Shown in pieces: positions 41,114 through 50,167 of a stretch of DNA of 64,000 nucleotides. The stretch's first letter is position 1, and each line of letters begins with the position of its first letter. The notes under the pieces are model-generated. The model searched no databases. It was given only the letters and a program-made list of their open reading frames with translations, and was not told the DNA's origin. The DNA is from Pelagerythrobacter sp041912895 (GTDB taxonomy: Bacteria; Pseudomonadota; Alphaproteobacteria; Sphingomonadales; Sphingomonadaceae): contig NZ_JAYSGI010000004.1 in the NCBI RefSeq assembly GCF_041912895.1, forward strand, positions 62,001 through 126,000. Direction: 5' to 3'. A program made the position numbers and the translations under genes.

Positions 41114-42210
41114 CGCGCGGCCTCCGCCAGTTCGCGTAGAGTCGCCGCGATCGTATCCATCTGTTCGCGCGTACCGACCGTGATGCGCAGGCCATGGCCG
41201 AGACCCTGCCCCGGAAGGTGGCGCACCGCGAAGCCTGCCTCGGCAAGTTCGTCGAGCGCGGCGGCGGCAGTCAGCGCGCCTTCGAACAGCACGAGCACGA
41301 AGTTCGCCTTGCTCGGCAGCGCGCGCAGACCGTGATTGCCCAGCGCTTCGATCGCCTGCGAGAAGCGCGCGCGTTCCTCCGCATTATGCTCGCGCGAACG
41401 CTCGACGAAGCCGTGATCGCCGAGCGCGGCGAGCGCGGCGGTTTGTCCGTGGCTGGTCACGTTGAACGGGCCGCGAATGCGATTGAGGGTGTCCACGATC
41501 TCGGGCGCGCCGGTGGCCCAGCCGATCCGCTCGCCCGCAAGGCCGTGAATCTTGGAGAAGGTGCGGGTGACGAGCACGTTGTCGTGCGCCGCCGCCAGTG
41601 CGAGCCCGCCGTCGTCGTCCTCGGGTGCGAGGTATTCGGCATAGGCCTGATCGAGCACGAACAGCACGTCGCGCGGCAGGCCGGCGTGGAGGCGCGCGAC
41701 TTCGCCGGCGGGCAGGTAGCTGCCGGTCGGGTTGTTCGGGTTGGCGAGGAACACCACGCGGGTGCGTTCGGTCACCGCGCCGAGCAGCGCATCGACGTCG
41801 GTTGCGTAGTCGGCGTCGGCCGCCTCGACCGGGGTCGCACCGCAGCGGCGGGCGGCGATGTCGTAGACCGCGAAGCTGTAGCGGGTGAACAGCACCTCGT
41901 CGCCCGGCCCGGCATAGCCTTGCGCGGCGAGGTTGAGCAGTTCGTCCGAGCCGGTGCCGCAGACGATCCGCGCCGGGTCGACCCCGTGCAGTTCGCCGAT
42001 CGCCTGCCGCAGCGCGCGAGCGTCGGGGTCGGGATAGCGCGCGGGTGGGGCGGCTTCGCCAAGCGCAGCCAGCGCCGCCGGGCTGGTGCCGAGCGGGTTC
42101 TCGTTGGCCGAGAGCTTGGCCAGTTCGCGCCCGTCGGCCCCCGTCGCGCGGCCGGGCACGTAGGCGTGGATCGCTTCGATCCAGGGTTTGCGGGTCGGCT
42201 GGTCGGGCAT
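41110..42210 (-). CDS. hisC: Histidinol-phosphate aminotransferase
   Basis: HisC is a PLP enzyme of histidine synthesis that often also makes aromatic amino acids when next to tyrA. The 366-residue protein has the N-terminal KLSANENPLGTSPAALAAL, the GTGSDELLNLAAQGYAGPGD region, NPNNPTGSYLPAGEVARL and the PLP lysine in TFSKIHGLAGERIGWA. The C-terminal arginine region is RITVGTREQMDTIAATL. The ATG at 42210 is chosen over one 15 nt upstream. It diverges from metX. Confidence 0.94.
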   Translation of the reverse strand: MPDQPTRKPWIEAIHAYVPGRATGADGRELAKLSANENPLGTSPAALAALGEAAPPARYPDPDARALRQAIGELHGVDPARIVCGTGSDELLNLAAQGYAGPGDEVLFTRYSFAVYDIAARRCGATPVEAADADYATDVDALLGAVTERTRVVFLANPNNPTGSYLPAGEVARLHAGLPRDVLFVLDQAYAEYLAPEDDDGGLALAAAHDNVLVTRTFSKIHGLAGERIGWATGAPEIVDTLNRIRGPFNVTSHGQTAALAALGDHGFVERSREHNAEERARFSQAIEALGNHGLRALPSKANFVLVLFEGALTAAAALDELAEAGFAVRHLPGQGLGHGLRITVGTREQMDTIAATLRELAEAAR

Positions 42211-42284
42211 GGTGGCGGGGCGCATAACCCGCGGCGGCGGCGAAACGAAGCAAATCCTCCTTTGGCCGACCATGGGCCAATGTG

Positions 42285-42313
42285 TTGACAGGCGCGCGGG
42301 CGGCCCCCAATCC
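42285..42313 (+). promoter_or_regulatory. Candidate promoter of metX
   Basis: A perfect -35 box TTGACA (42285-42290) is followed after 17 bp by CAATCC (42308-42313), a weak -10. The metX ATG lies 11 nt behind it, so the message would be nearly leaderless; no ribosome site is visible before that ATG. No SAM riboswitch is seen in this 113-bp gap. Confidence 0.4.
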
Positions 42314-42323
42314 CCGCGCCGCC

Positions 42324-43424
42324 ATGGCCACCGCGACGCCTTCCAGGAGCTACGCGCTTCCCGCCCCGCTCCCGCTCGACGGCGGGCAGGCGCTGGCGGA
42401 TGCGAGCATTGCTTACGAAACCTACGGCGAGCTTGCGGCGGACAAGGGCAACGCGATCCTCGTGTGCCACGCGCTGACCGGCGACCAGTACCTCGCCAGC
42501 GCGCATCCCGTCACCGGCAAGCCGGGGTGGTGGGAGCGGATGGTCGGCCCCGGCAAGCCGATCGACACCGACCGCTATCACGTCATCTGCGCCAACGTGA
42601 TCGGCAGCTGCATGGGCTCGACCGGGCCCGCCAGCGCAGGCCCCGACTGCCAGCCCTATGCCATGCGCTTCCCCGTGATCACCGTGCGCGACATGGTGCG
42701 CGGCCTCGTCGCGCTGCTCGACGGGCTGGGGATCGCGCGGCTGCACGCGGTGGTCGGCGGGTCGATGGGCGGGATGCAGGCGCTGAGTCTCGCCGCCAAC
42801 TTCCCCGAGCGCGCGGCGCGGGTGCTCGCGATCGCCACCACCGCGCGGCACTCGGCGCAGAACATCGCCTTCCACGAGGTCGGGCGACAGGCGATCATGG
42901 CCGATCCCGACTGGCGCGAGGGCGACTACTACGCGCACGATACGGCCCCCGACGCGGGCCTGTCGGTGGCGCGGATGGCGGCGCACATCACCTACCTGTC
43001 CGAAGCGGGCCTGACCGAGAAGTTCGGGCGGCGGTTGCAGGACAGGGAGGCGAAGAGCTTCGGGTTCGATGCCGATTTCCAGGTCGAGAGCTACCTGCGC
43101 TATCAGGGCAGCGGGTTCACGCGGCGGTTCGACGCCAACAGCTACCTCTACATCACCCGCGCGATGGACTACTTCGACATCGCCGAGGAGCATGGCGGCA
43201 AGCTGGCCGATGCCTTCGCGGGCAGCAGCGCGCGGTTCTGCCTCGTCAGCTTCGACACCGACTGGCTCTATCCCACCGCCGAGAGCCGCCACGTGGTCCA
43301 CGCGCTCAACGCGGCTGGCGCTCCGGTCAGCTTCGTCGAGCTTTCGGCGCCCTACGGCCACGACAGCTTCCTGCTCGACGTGCCCGCGCTCGACCGCGTG
43401 GTGCAGGGGTTCCTCGATGGCTGA
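42324..43424 (+). CDS. metX: Homoserine O-acetyltransferase
   Basis: MetX acylates homoserine with acetyl- or succinyl-CoA in methionine synthesis. The 366-residue alpha/beta hydrolase-fold enzyme has the opening PLPLDGGQALADASIAYETY and the region CHALTGDQYLAS. The nucleophile elbow is VVGGSMGGMQAL (catalytic Ser), with DTDWLYP and the catalytic His in APYGHDSFLLD. Length and motifs agree with the MetX family. The acyl donor cannot be stated with certainty. The stop overlaps the metW start by 8 nt. Confidence 0.95.
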   Translation: MATATPSRSYALPAPLPLDGGQALADASIAYETYGELAADKGNAILVCHALTGDQYLASAHPVTGKPGWWERMVGPGKPIDTDRYHVICANVIGSCMGSTGPASAGPDCQPYAMRFPVITVRDMVRGLVALLDGLGIARLHAVVGGSMGGMQALSLAANFPERAARVLAIATTARHSAQNIAFHEVGRQAIMADPDWREGDYYAHDTAPDAGLSVARMAAHITYLSEAGLTEKFGRRLQDREAKSFGFDADFQVESYLRYQGSGFTRRFDANSYLYITRAMDYFDIAEEHGGKLADAFAGSSARFCLVSFDTDWLYPTAESRHVVHALNAAGAPVSFVELSAPYGHDSFLLDVPALDRVVQGFLDG

Positions 43425-44010
43425 GCAATTGCGCCCCGATCTCGCGGTCATCGCGAAGCAGGTGCCCGAGGGCGTGCGCGTGCTCGACGTCGGCTGCGGC
43501 GACGGCGCGCTGATGGCGGCGCTGCGGCGCGACAAGGGGGTGGACGCGCGCGGGATCGAGATCGATCCGGCGCTGGTCGAGCGCTGCGTGGCACGTGGCC
43601 TCTCCGTGGTGCAGGGCGATGCCGACCGCGATCTCGCCTTCTACCCCGACGGCGCGTTCGACGTCGCGATCCTCAGCCAGACGCTGCAAACCGCCGCGCG
43701 CCCCGACCGGATGCTGGCCGAACTGCTGCGCGTGGGCCGCCGCGCCTTCGTCTCCTTCCCCAACTTCGCCTATTGGCGGATGCGCTGGGCGCTGATGCGG
43801 CGCGGCCGGATGCCGGTGACGCGCCACCTGCCGGTCAGCTGGTACGAAACCGCCAACATCCACCACGTCACGGTGAAGGACTTCGAGGCGCTCACCGCCG
43901 CGCTCGGCGTGGCAATCGAGAACCGCTGGTTCTTCACCGCCGACCGCGAGGTGGGCACCGGCGGCGCGAACTGGCGCGCGGAGTACGCGCTGTTCGAGGT
44001 GCGGCGGTAG
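43417..44010 (+). CDS. metW: MetW, methionine biosynthesis methyltransferase-like protein
   Basis: MetW is needed together with MetX for full homoserine acyltransferase activity in many proteobacteria. The 197-residue protein has the SAM-binding motif VRVLDVGCGDGALMAALRRD (residues about 21-40). The typical MetW regions are DGAFDVAILSQTLQTAARPD, FVSFPNFAYWRMRWALMRRG and VSWYETANIHHVTVKDFEAL. Translational overlap with metX fits a shared role. Confidence 0.95.
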   Translation: MAEQLRPDLAVIAKQVPEGVRVLDVGCGDGALMAALRRDKGVDARGIEIDPALVERCVARGLSVVQGDADRDLAFYPDGAFDVAILSQTLQTAARPDRMLAELLRVGRRAFVSFPNFAYWRMRWALMRRGRMPVTRHLPVSWYETANIHHVTVKDFEALTAALGVAIENRWFFTADREVGTGGANWRAEYALFEVRR

Positions 44011-44023
44011 GCACCTCGTGTTC

Positions 44024-44105
44024 GTCACCCCCGCGAAGGCGGGGGTCCAGCTGACGTAACGCGCGTCGCAAAGGGTAGCTGGATCCCCGCCTTCGCAGGG
44101 ATGAC
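44024..44105. repeat. Dispersed inverted repeat (gaaggcggg type)
   Basis: The left arm GTCACCCCCGCGAAGGCGGG...TCCAGCT (44024-44052) pairs with the right arm AGCTGGATCCCCGCCTTCGC...GATGAC (44077-44105) at about 26 of 29 positions around a 24-nt centre. It lies 14 nt behind metW. The form matches intergenic palindromes spread through many sphingomonad genomes; this statement is from general experience, not a search. It may also end transcription of metXW. Confidence 0.75.
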
Positions 44106-44185
44106 AAGAGAGGGTCGAAGGCTGGCGATTCGCCCTTCACCGGGCGAGACATGGACCGCGTGTTACACAGTCCAGGGCAAAGAAT

Positions 44186-44284
44186 GTCGCCTTGCGCGAA
44201 AAGGCGTCGCCTTGGCCGCAAAAGTGTCACCTTGCGCGCGAAAAGCGTCGCCTTGGGGCGCGGCGGTGTCGCCTTGCGCGATCC
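44186..44284. repeat. Tandem repeat, five copies of a 20-21-bp unit
   Basis: GTC(G/A)CCTTG starts at 44186, 44206, 44226, 44247 and 44268, giving steps of 20, 20, 21 and 21 bp. The unit is roughly GTCGCCTTGCGCGAAAAGGC, with drift between copies. The array lies in a 413-bp gene-free gap, 140 bp upstream of the alpha/beta hydrolase. The step equals two turns of the DNA helix, so copies face the same side. Short open frames across it have no recognisable product. Confidence 0.7.
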
Positions 44285-44423
44285 TCGGCCGGGTCGTCAC
44301 GATGCGAAAGAGCAGAGAGCGCAGGTTAGCGGGCGCGGGGCATGTAGGAAACCGCCCGTTCGGGGCGACGGAACGATTGCCCTGCATCGCAATTGATCCA
44401 GTGTAATCAACTCACTGAGAGGA

Positions 44424-45254
44424 ATGCCCGTGCCCTTTTTCGAGACACGCGATGGAACCCGTATCCGCTACAAACATGTCGGCGAGGGCCGCCCGGTCAT
44501 ATTCATCCACGGCTGGCCGCTGTCGGGCGATAGCTGGGACCCGGTGATGATGAAATTCGCCGATGCCGGGTTCAAGGCGATCGCTTACGACCGGCGCGGT
44601 TTCGGGCGGTCGGATCACGCCCCCGGCGGCTACAATTACGATACGTTCGCCGACGATCTGGCCGATCTGATGGCCGAACTCGGCCTTTCTTCCGATGTCG
44701 GCCTTGTCGGTTTCTCCATGGGCGGCGGCGAGATCGCGCGTTATCTTTCCCGGCACCAAGGCAAGGGCGTGAGCCGGGTGGCGCTGGTCAGCTCGGTGGT
44801 CCCGTTCATGAAGCAGACCGATGACAATCCCGATGGCGTTCCGCAGTCGACGCTGGACGAGATGACGGAAGGCATGAAGACCGATTTCCGGGGCTTCTTC
44901 ACCGATTTCTTCAAGGATTTCTACGGTGACGGCTGGGCGAGCCAAAAGGTTTCCGACGAGGAGAAACACTGGGCCTGGATGACCACGATGATGAGCGCGC
45001 AATGGGCCACGCTGAAGTCGGCGGGTGCTTTTGCCGACACCGATTTCCGGCCCGATCTGGCGAGCTTCACGGTGCCGACGCTGGTGATCCACGGAACCAA
45101 GGACAAGACCGTCCCGATCGACGCGACGGGCCGTCAGGTGGCGGAAAAGGTGCCGGGCGCGAAGCTGATCGAGTACGATGGCGAACCCCACGCGGTGTTC
45201 GCGACGCAGACCGAGCGGCTGGGCGACGATCTGCTGGAATTCATGCGAGGATGA
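44424..45254 (+). CDS. Alpha/beta hydrolase, non-haem haloperoxidase/esterase type
   Basis: The 276-residue protein belongs to the cofactor-free chloroperoxidase/aryl esterase group. It has the oxyanion region VIFIHGWPLSGDSWDPVM, the nucleophile GFSMGGGEIARYL (Ser near residue 98), AYDRRGFGRSDH, the acid in IHGTKDKTVPID and the His in YDGEPHAVFATQ. These proteins act mainly as esterases; peracid-dependent halogenation is a side reaction. The ATG at 44424 lies directly behind GAGAGGA, so the in-frame GTG at 44430, 6 nt from that site, is an equally good start. A 20-bp tandem array lies upstream. Confidence 0.9.
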   Translation: MPVPFFETRDGTRIRYKHVGEGRPVIFIHGWPLSGDSWDPVMMKFADAGFKAIAYDRRGFGRSDHAPGGYNYDTFADDLADLMAELGLSSDVGLVGFSMGGGEIARYLSRHQGKGVSRVALVSSVVPFMKQTDDNPDGVPQSTLDEMTEGMKTDFRGFFTDFFKDFYGDGWASQKVSDEEKHWAWMTTMMSAQWATLKSAGAFADTDFRPDLASFTVPTLVIHGTKDKTVPIDATGRQVAEKVPGAKLIEYDGEPHAVFATQTERLGDDLLEFMRG

Positions 45255-45313
45255 GTACTGGCGCCCGTCGTATTTGCGGCGGGCGCGTTTCACGCACAGT
45301 TCTTATCGCAGCG

Positions 45314-45625
45314 TTAGCCACCGCGCCGTCCGCGCTTTTCGACCAGCACGGCCTGCTGCCACTTGCCCGGCGCCTTGTCGGTCCGGTGGATGCATCCGGC
45401 CCAGCAGCACGGGCGGCGCTTGCCTTCGCGCAGTTCCTCGCGGGTGCGCTCGATGCGGCGGGCGCGGGTCGCGGGCTTCTTCGCGTCTTCGACCCAGCAG
45501 AGGAACTCGTTGCGGCCGAGCGGGGTGAGTCCGTCCCACAGCGCCAGCACCGCGGGGTCCGCGCGGATCGCCTGCTCGAAGTCTTCGGGCGCGGTGTGGA
45601 CCGTCCCCTGCGCGAAATCCGCCAT
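45314..45625 (-). CDS. YdeI/OmpD-associated family protein
   Basis: The 103-residue product shows the YdeI/OmpD-associated pattern: PEDFEQAIRADPAVLALWDG, LTPLGRNEFLCWVEDAKKPA and RARRIERTREELREGKRRPC. The family is small, cytosolic and of unclear function. In this case two Cys residues follow (PCCWAGC). It is the last gene of the leftward fghA/frmA cluster, 13 nt from fghA. The ATG at 45625 starts the conserved part; upstream in-frame ATGs fall inside fghA. Confidence 0.78.
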   Translation of the reverse strand: MADFAQGTVHTAPEDFEQAIRADPAVLALWDGLTPLGRNEFLCWVEDAKKPATRARRIERTREELREGKRRPCCWAGCIHRTDKAPGKWQQAVLVEKRGRRGG

Positions 45626-45638
45626 CGCCGGATTCTCC

Positions 45639-46493
45639 CTATCCGAGCCGCTCCGCATGCCAGCGCACATGCTCGGCCATGAAGGTGGCGATGAAGTAGT
45701 ACGAGTGGTCGTAGCCCGCCTGCAAGCGGATCGTGGCGTCGATGCCGGCGGACTGGCAGGCTTCGGCGAGGCGGTGGGTGCGCAGCTGTTCGACGAGGAA
45801 CTGGTCGCCGGTGCCCTGGTCGATCAGCAGGTGATCGTGGCGGGCGCCGTCTTCGATCAGCGCGACGGCGTCGTATTCGCGCCACGAGGCGCGGTCGTCT
45901 CCGAGATAGCGGCCGAACGCCTTTTCGCCCCACGGCACTTCGCTGGGCGCGACGATGGGAGAGAAGGCGCTGATCGAGCGGAATTTCTCCGGGTTCCGCA
46001 GGCCGATGGTCAGCGCGCCGTGACCGCCCATCGAATGGCCCATGATCGACTGGCGGCCCATGTCGGCCATCGGGAACTGCGCCGCGATCACCTCGGGCAG
46101 CTCGCGCTCGAGGTAGCTGCGCATGCGGTAGTTTTTCGCCCACGGTTCCTGTGTCGCGTCGAGGTAGAAGCCCGCGCCCTTGCCGAAATCGTATTCGTCC
46201 TCGGCATCGGGCACATCGTCACCACGTGGGGAGGTGTCCGGCGCGACGAAGATCACGCCGGCTTCCGCGCAGGCAGCGCGGTATTCGCCCTTCTCGGTGA
46301 CGTTGGCATGGGTGCAGGTGAGGCCCGAGAGATACCACAGCACCGGCAGCTTCGCGGCGCCCCCGGCTTTTGCCACCCGATCGGGCACGAAGACCGAGAA
46401 GGTCATCCCGGTGCCGGTTTCTGCGGAGGCATGGCGATAGACGCCTTGCGTCCCGCCATGGGCGCGGTTGGTGCTGACGGTTTCGATGGTCAT
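45639..46493 (-). CDS. fghA: S-formylglutathione hydrolase
   Basis: The enzyme hydrolyses S-formylglutathione to formate and glutathione, the second step of glutathione-dependent formaldehyde detoxification. The 284-residue esterase-D-type protein has LPVLWYLSGLTCTHANVTEK near residues 49-68, the nucleophile GHSMGGHGALTIGLRNPEKF, the acid region LIDQGTGDQFL and the His in GYDHSYYFI. Length equals that of human and bacterial enzymes (about 280). It lies in the same operon as frmA. Confidence 0.96.
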   Translation of the reverse strand: MTIETVSTNRAHGGTQGVYRHASAETGTGMTFSVFVPDRVAKAGGAAKLPVLWYLSGLTCTHANVTEKGEYRAACAEAGVIFVAPDTSPRGDDVPDAEDEYDFGKGAGFYLDATQEPWAKNYRMRSYLERELPEVIAAQFPMADMGRQSIMGHSMGGHGALTIGLRNPEKFRSISAFSPIVAPSEVPWGEKAFGRYLGDDRASWREYDAVALIEDGARHDHLLIDQGTGDQFLVEQLRTHRLAEACQSAGIDATIRLQAGYDHSYYFIATFMAEHVRWHAERLG

Positions 46494-46496
46494 GGC

Positions 46497-46895
46497 CTAG
46501 CCGCCGCGGTGGATCGCGCAGAGCTTGTTGCCGGCCGGATCGCGCACGTAGCTGAGGTGCATCGGGCCGAGCGCGCTGCCTTCGCGCAGGCCCGGCGGGT
46601 CCTCGATCGAGGTGCCGCCGTTCGCCACCGCGACATCGTGGAACTGCTTCACCTGATCGGGCGAGGAACACTTGAAGCCGATCGTGCCGCCGTTCGCCGC
46701 AGTGGCGGGCTGGTCGTCGATCGGCTCGCTGACGCAGAAGGTATCGCCGTCGTGAATGTAGAACAGCCGGGTGTGGCCGCTGGCGGTTTCGTTGCGGATC
46801 GCCTCGCCCGAAAAGCCCAACGTGCCGAGCACGGCGTCGTAGAAGCGCTTCGACTGGTCGAGGTCGTTCGCACCGACCATCACGTGATTGAACAT
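46497..46895 (-). CDS. VOC/glyoxalase-fold protein
   Basis: The 132-residue protein has the vicinal oxygen chelate fold: MFNHVMVGANDLDQSKRFYD (first beta-alpha unit with a His ligand) and PMHLSYVRDPAGNKLCAIHR at the end. Between them, GTIGFKCSSPDQVKQFHD fits. Members include glyoxalases and resistance proteins. Its place between fghA and frmA, 3 nt from fghA, suggests a part in aldehyde or glutathione-adduct handling. The substrate is unknown. Confidence 0.82.
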   Translation of the reverse strand: MFNHVMVGANDLDQSKRFYDAVLGTLGFSGEAIRNETASGHTRLFYIHDGDTFCVSEPIDDQPATAANGGTIGFKCSSPDQVKQFHDVAVANGGTSIEDPPGLREGSALGPMHLSYVRDPAGNKLCAIHRGG

Positions 46896-46918
46896 GTCGC
46901 TCTCTCCTTGTCGCAGGT

Positions 46919-48031
<1,113 letters not shown>

Positions 48032-48057
48032 ATTGGCATTCTCCGTTATGCACTGGC

Positions 48058-48165
48058 CCTTCGAGACGCCTCAGCCATTCGGCTTCGGCTCCTCAGGATG
48101 AGCGATTATCGTCCATCTCCGCTCATCCTGAGGAGGTGAGGCCGCAGGCCGAACCGTCTCGAAGG
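48058..48165. repeat. Dispersed long inverted repeat (ttcgagacg/ctcatcctgagg type)
   Basis: The left arm (48058-48104) begins CCTTCGAGACG and ends CCTCAGGATGAGCG. The right arm (48120-48165) begins CGCTCATCCTGAGG and ends CGTCTCGAAGG. The arms pair over about 45 bp with few mismatches around a 15-nt centre. It fills the gap between the SSADH stop and the frmA start. It has the form of palindromes commonly found between sphingomonad genes and has no coding capacity. Confidence 0.8.
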
Positions 48166-48171
48166 ACGAAA

Positions 48172-49602
48172 TCAGCCTTCGTGGATGGTCTTGGGCACCA
48201 TGCAGGCCATCACGCCCTCGCGCCCGTCCTCACTGCCGTAGCCCGACCACTTGACCCCGCCGAACGGCGCATCGACCGCCGAGACGTTGGCGCCGTTGAT
48301 CGCGAGCATGCCCGATTCGACCTCGGCGGCGAGGCGGCGGCGGCGTGCCGGATCGTTGGTCCAGGCATAGGCGGCGAGGCCGTAGGGCAGGCGGTTCGCT
48401 TCCTCGATCATCGCATCCTCGCCGGCCATGGGATTGACCAGCGCGACCGGGCCGAACGGCTCCTCGTTCATGATCTCGGCGTCGAGCGGGACTTCGGACA
48501 GCACCGTCGGCTCGTGGAAAAAGCCCCGGTTGCCGATGCGCGATCCGCCGGCGAGCAGTTTCGCGCCCTTTTCCTGCGCGTTGCCGAGCAGCTTTTCCAT
48601 GGAATCGAGCCCGCGCGAATTGGCCATCGGGCCCATCTGCGTGCCGTCCTCCATCCCGTCGCCGACCTTGATCGCCTTCGCCCGTTCGGCGAATCCGTCG
48701 CGGAATTTCTCGAACACGCCCTCCTGCACCAGGAAGCGGGTGGGGCTGACGCAGACCTGCCCGGCGTTGCGGAACTTGGCGCCGACCATGGCGTCGAGCG
48801 TCTTGTCGATGTCGCTGTCGTCGAACACCAGCACCGGGGCGTGGCCGCCCAGTTCCATCGTGGTGATCTTGAGATCGTCTGCCGCCAGCTTCGCCAGATG
48901 CTTGCCGACCTTGGTCGAGCCGGTGAAGGTCAGCTTGCGGATGATCGGGGAAGCGAGGAGGTGGCGGCTGACCGCGTCGGGCTCGCCGAACACGCATTGC
49001 ACCACGTTGCCCGGCACGCCCGCGTCGAGCAGCGCCTGGACCAGCGCGAGGCCGGTGGCAGGCGTTTCCTCCGACGGCTTGACGATCGTCGAGCAGCCCG
49101 CCGCCAGCGCGCCGCCGATCTTGCGCATCACGTTGATCGCGGGGAAATTCCACGGCGCGAACCCGGCGACGGGGCCGACCGGGTGATACTGCACCTCGAC
49201 CCGCTGGCCCGCCGGGCGAACCATCGTGCGGCCGTAGATGCGCTTGATCTCGCCCGCGTAGAATTCGAGCAGCATCGCGGCGTACATCACTTCGCCGGTC
49301 GCTTCCTTGACCGGCTTGCCCTGCTCGGCGGTGAGAACCTTGCCGATGTCGCCCGCGCGCTCCTTCATCAGCCCGGCGGCTTTCGCGAGGATCGCGGCGC
49401 GCTTGTCGGCCGAAGTGTCGCGCCATTCGCGAAAGCCCGCCTTGGCGTTGTCGAGCGCGGTATCAAGATCGGCGGCGGTGGCGTGGGGCAGGGTGCCGAT
49501 GGTCTCGCCCGTGGCCGGATTGTCCACCTCGCTCGTTTCGCGGCCGCCGCCCGCAAGCGTGTCGCCGCCGATGAGGAGGTTGAGCGTGGGATAGTCGGCC
49601 AT
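48172..49602 (-). CDS. gabD: NAD(P)-dependent succinate-semialdehyde dehydrogenase
   Basis: The enzyme oxidises succinate semialdehyde to succinate, closing 4-aminobutyrate breakdown. The 476-residue aldehyde dehydrogenase has the catalytic Glu in TMELGGHAPVLVFDDSDID and the catalytic Cys in KFRNAGQVCVSPTRFLVQEG. The coenzyme loop is LTFTGSTKVGKHLAKLAADD, and GPVAGFAPWNFPAINVMRKI is also present. The overall style (NPATGETIGTLPHATAADLD) is closest to GabD/Sad, but substrate assignment within this family is not certain. ATG at 49602 has AAAGCTCC-type upstream sequence; an upstream GTG would overlap the divergent promoter. Confidence 0.85.
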   Translation of the reverse strand: MADYPTLNLLIGGDTLAGGGRETSEVDNPATGETIGTLPHATAADLDTALDNAKAGFREWRDTSADKRAAILAKAAGLMKERAGDIGKVLTAEQGKPVKEATGEVMYAAMLLEFYAGEIKRIYGRTMVRPAGQRVEVQYHPVGPVAGFAPWNFPAINVMRKIGGALAAGCSTIVKPSEETPATGLALVQALLDAGVPGNVVQCVFGEPDAVSRHLLASPIIRKLTFTGSTKVGKHLAKLAADDLKITTMELGGHAPVLVFDDSDIDKTLDAMVGAKFRNAGQVCVSPTRFLVQEGVFEKFRDGFAERAKAIKVGDGMEDGTQMGPMANSRGLDSMEKLLGNAQEKGAKLLAGGSRIGNRGFFHEPTVLSEVPLDAEIMNEEPFGPVALVNPMAGEDAMIEEANRLPYGLAAYAWTNDPARRRRLAAEVESGMLAINGANVSAVDAPFGGVKWSGYGSEDGREGVMACMVPKTIHEG

Positions 49603-49709
49603 GGGTGGAAAGCTCCTGATGTCGTGCGAGGAGGAAATGGCGGCGGGCGCGGAGTGCGTCAACCGCGTGGTAGGCAAGCATTCATCGTCCACGCTATAGG
49701 GGCGGTGTC

Positions 49710-50087
49710 ATGAAACGATCTGCCTTGCCTGTCCTACTCGCGCTGGCCGCGCTCGTTCCCGCGGCCCATGCCCAGACCGCCCCCGATGGCGCCGCCGCCG
49801 AGCCGACCGTCCAGCAGAAGACGGCGCTGCGCTGTTCGGTCGCCTTCGCGCTGGTGGCGCAGGGGCAGGCGCGGGGCGATCCGGCGATGGCCGAATGGCC
49901 GCCGCTGGGCGAGCGCGGGCGGGAGTTCTTCGTCCGCAGTTCGGCACAGATGATGGACGAGACGGGGATGACGCGCGAGGAAGTCGCCGCGCTGTTGGCG
50001 AACGAGATCACCGCGCTGGGCGAGCCCGGCGCTCTGGCCGAGGTCATGCCGCCGTGTCTGCTACTGCTCGACGCTTCGGGGCTCTGA
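49710..50087 (+). CDS. Hypothetical secreted protein
   Basis: I do not recognise the family. The 125-residue product has a Sec signal peptide (KRSALPVLLALAALVPAAHA, cut before QTAPDG) and a helical mature part of about 100 residues. That part has two Cys (RCSVAF near residue 42 and MPPCLLLL near 115) that could form a disulfide, and MDETGMTREEVAALLANEIT. It is likely periplasmic. It diverges from the SSADH gene. Confidence 0.65.
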   Translation: MKRSALPVLLALAALVPAAHAQTAPDGAAAEPTVQQKTALRCSVAFALVAQGQARGDPAMAEWPPLGERGREFFVRSSAQMMDETGMTREEVAALLANEITALGEPGALAEVMPPCLLLLDASGL

Positions 50088-50167
50088 TGGCACGGTTCGC
50101 CGCAACGTTCACGGCGCGGTCAGGCGGCGCGCGGCAGTACCCCGCGCGAACCCGATGGAGAAAGCCC

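Noticed and set aside
42211..42323. SAM-II riboswitch before metX
   Set aside because: Expected from the gene, but neither the pairing pattern nor the conserved bases are visible in the 113-bp gap.
44101..44406. 101-codon open frame across the tandem repeat
   Set aside because: The periodic KGVALAAKVSPC-like translation comes from the DNA repeat, with a step not divisible by three throughout, so no coherent repeat protein is formed.
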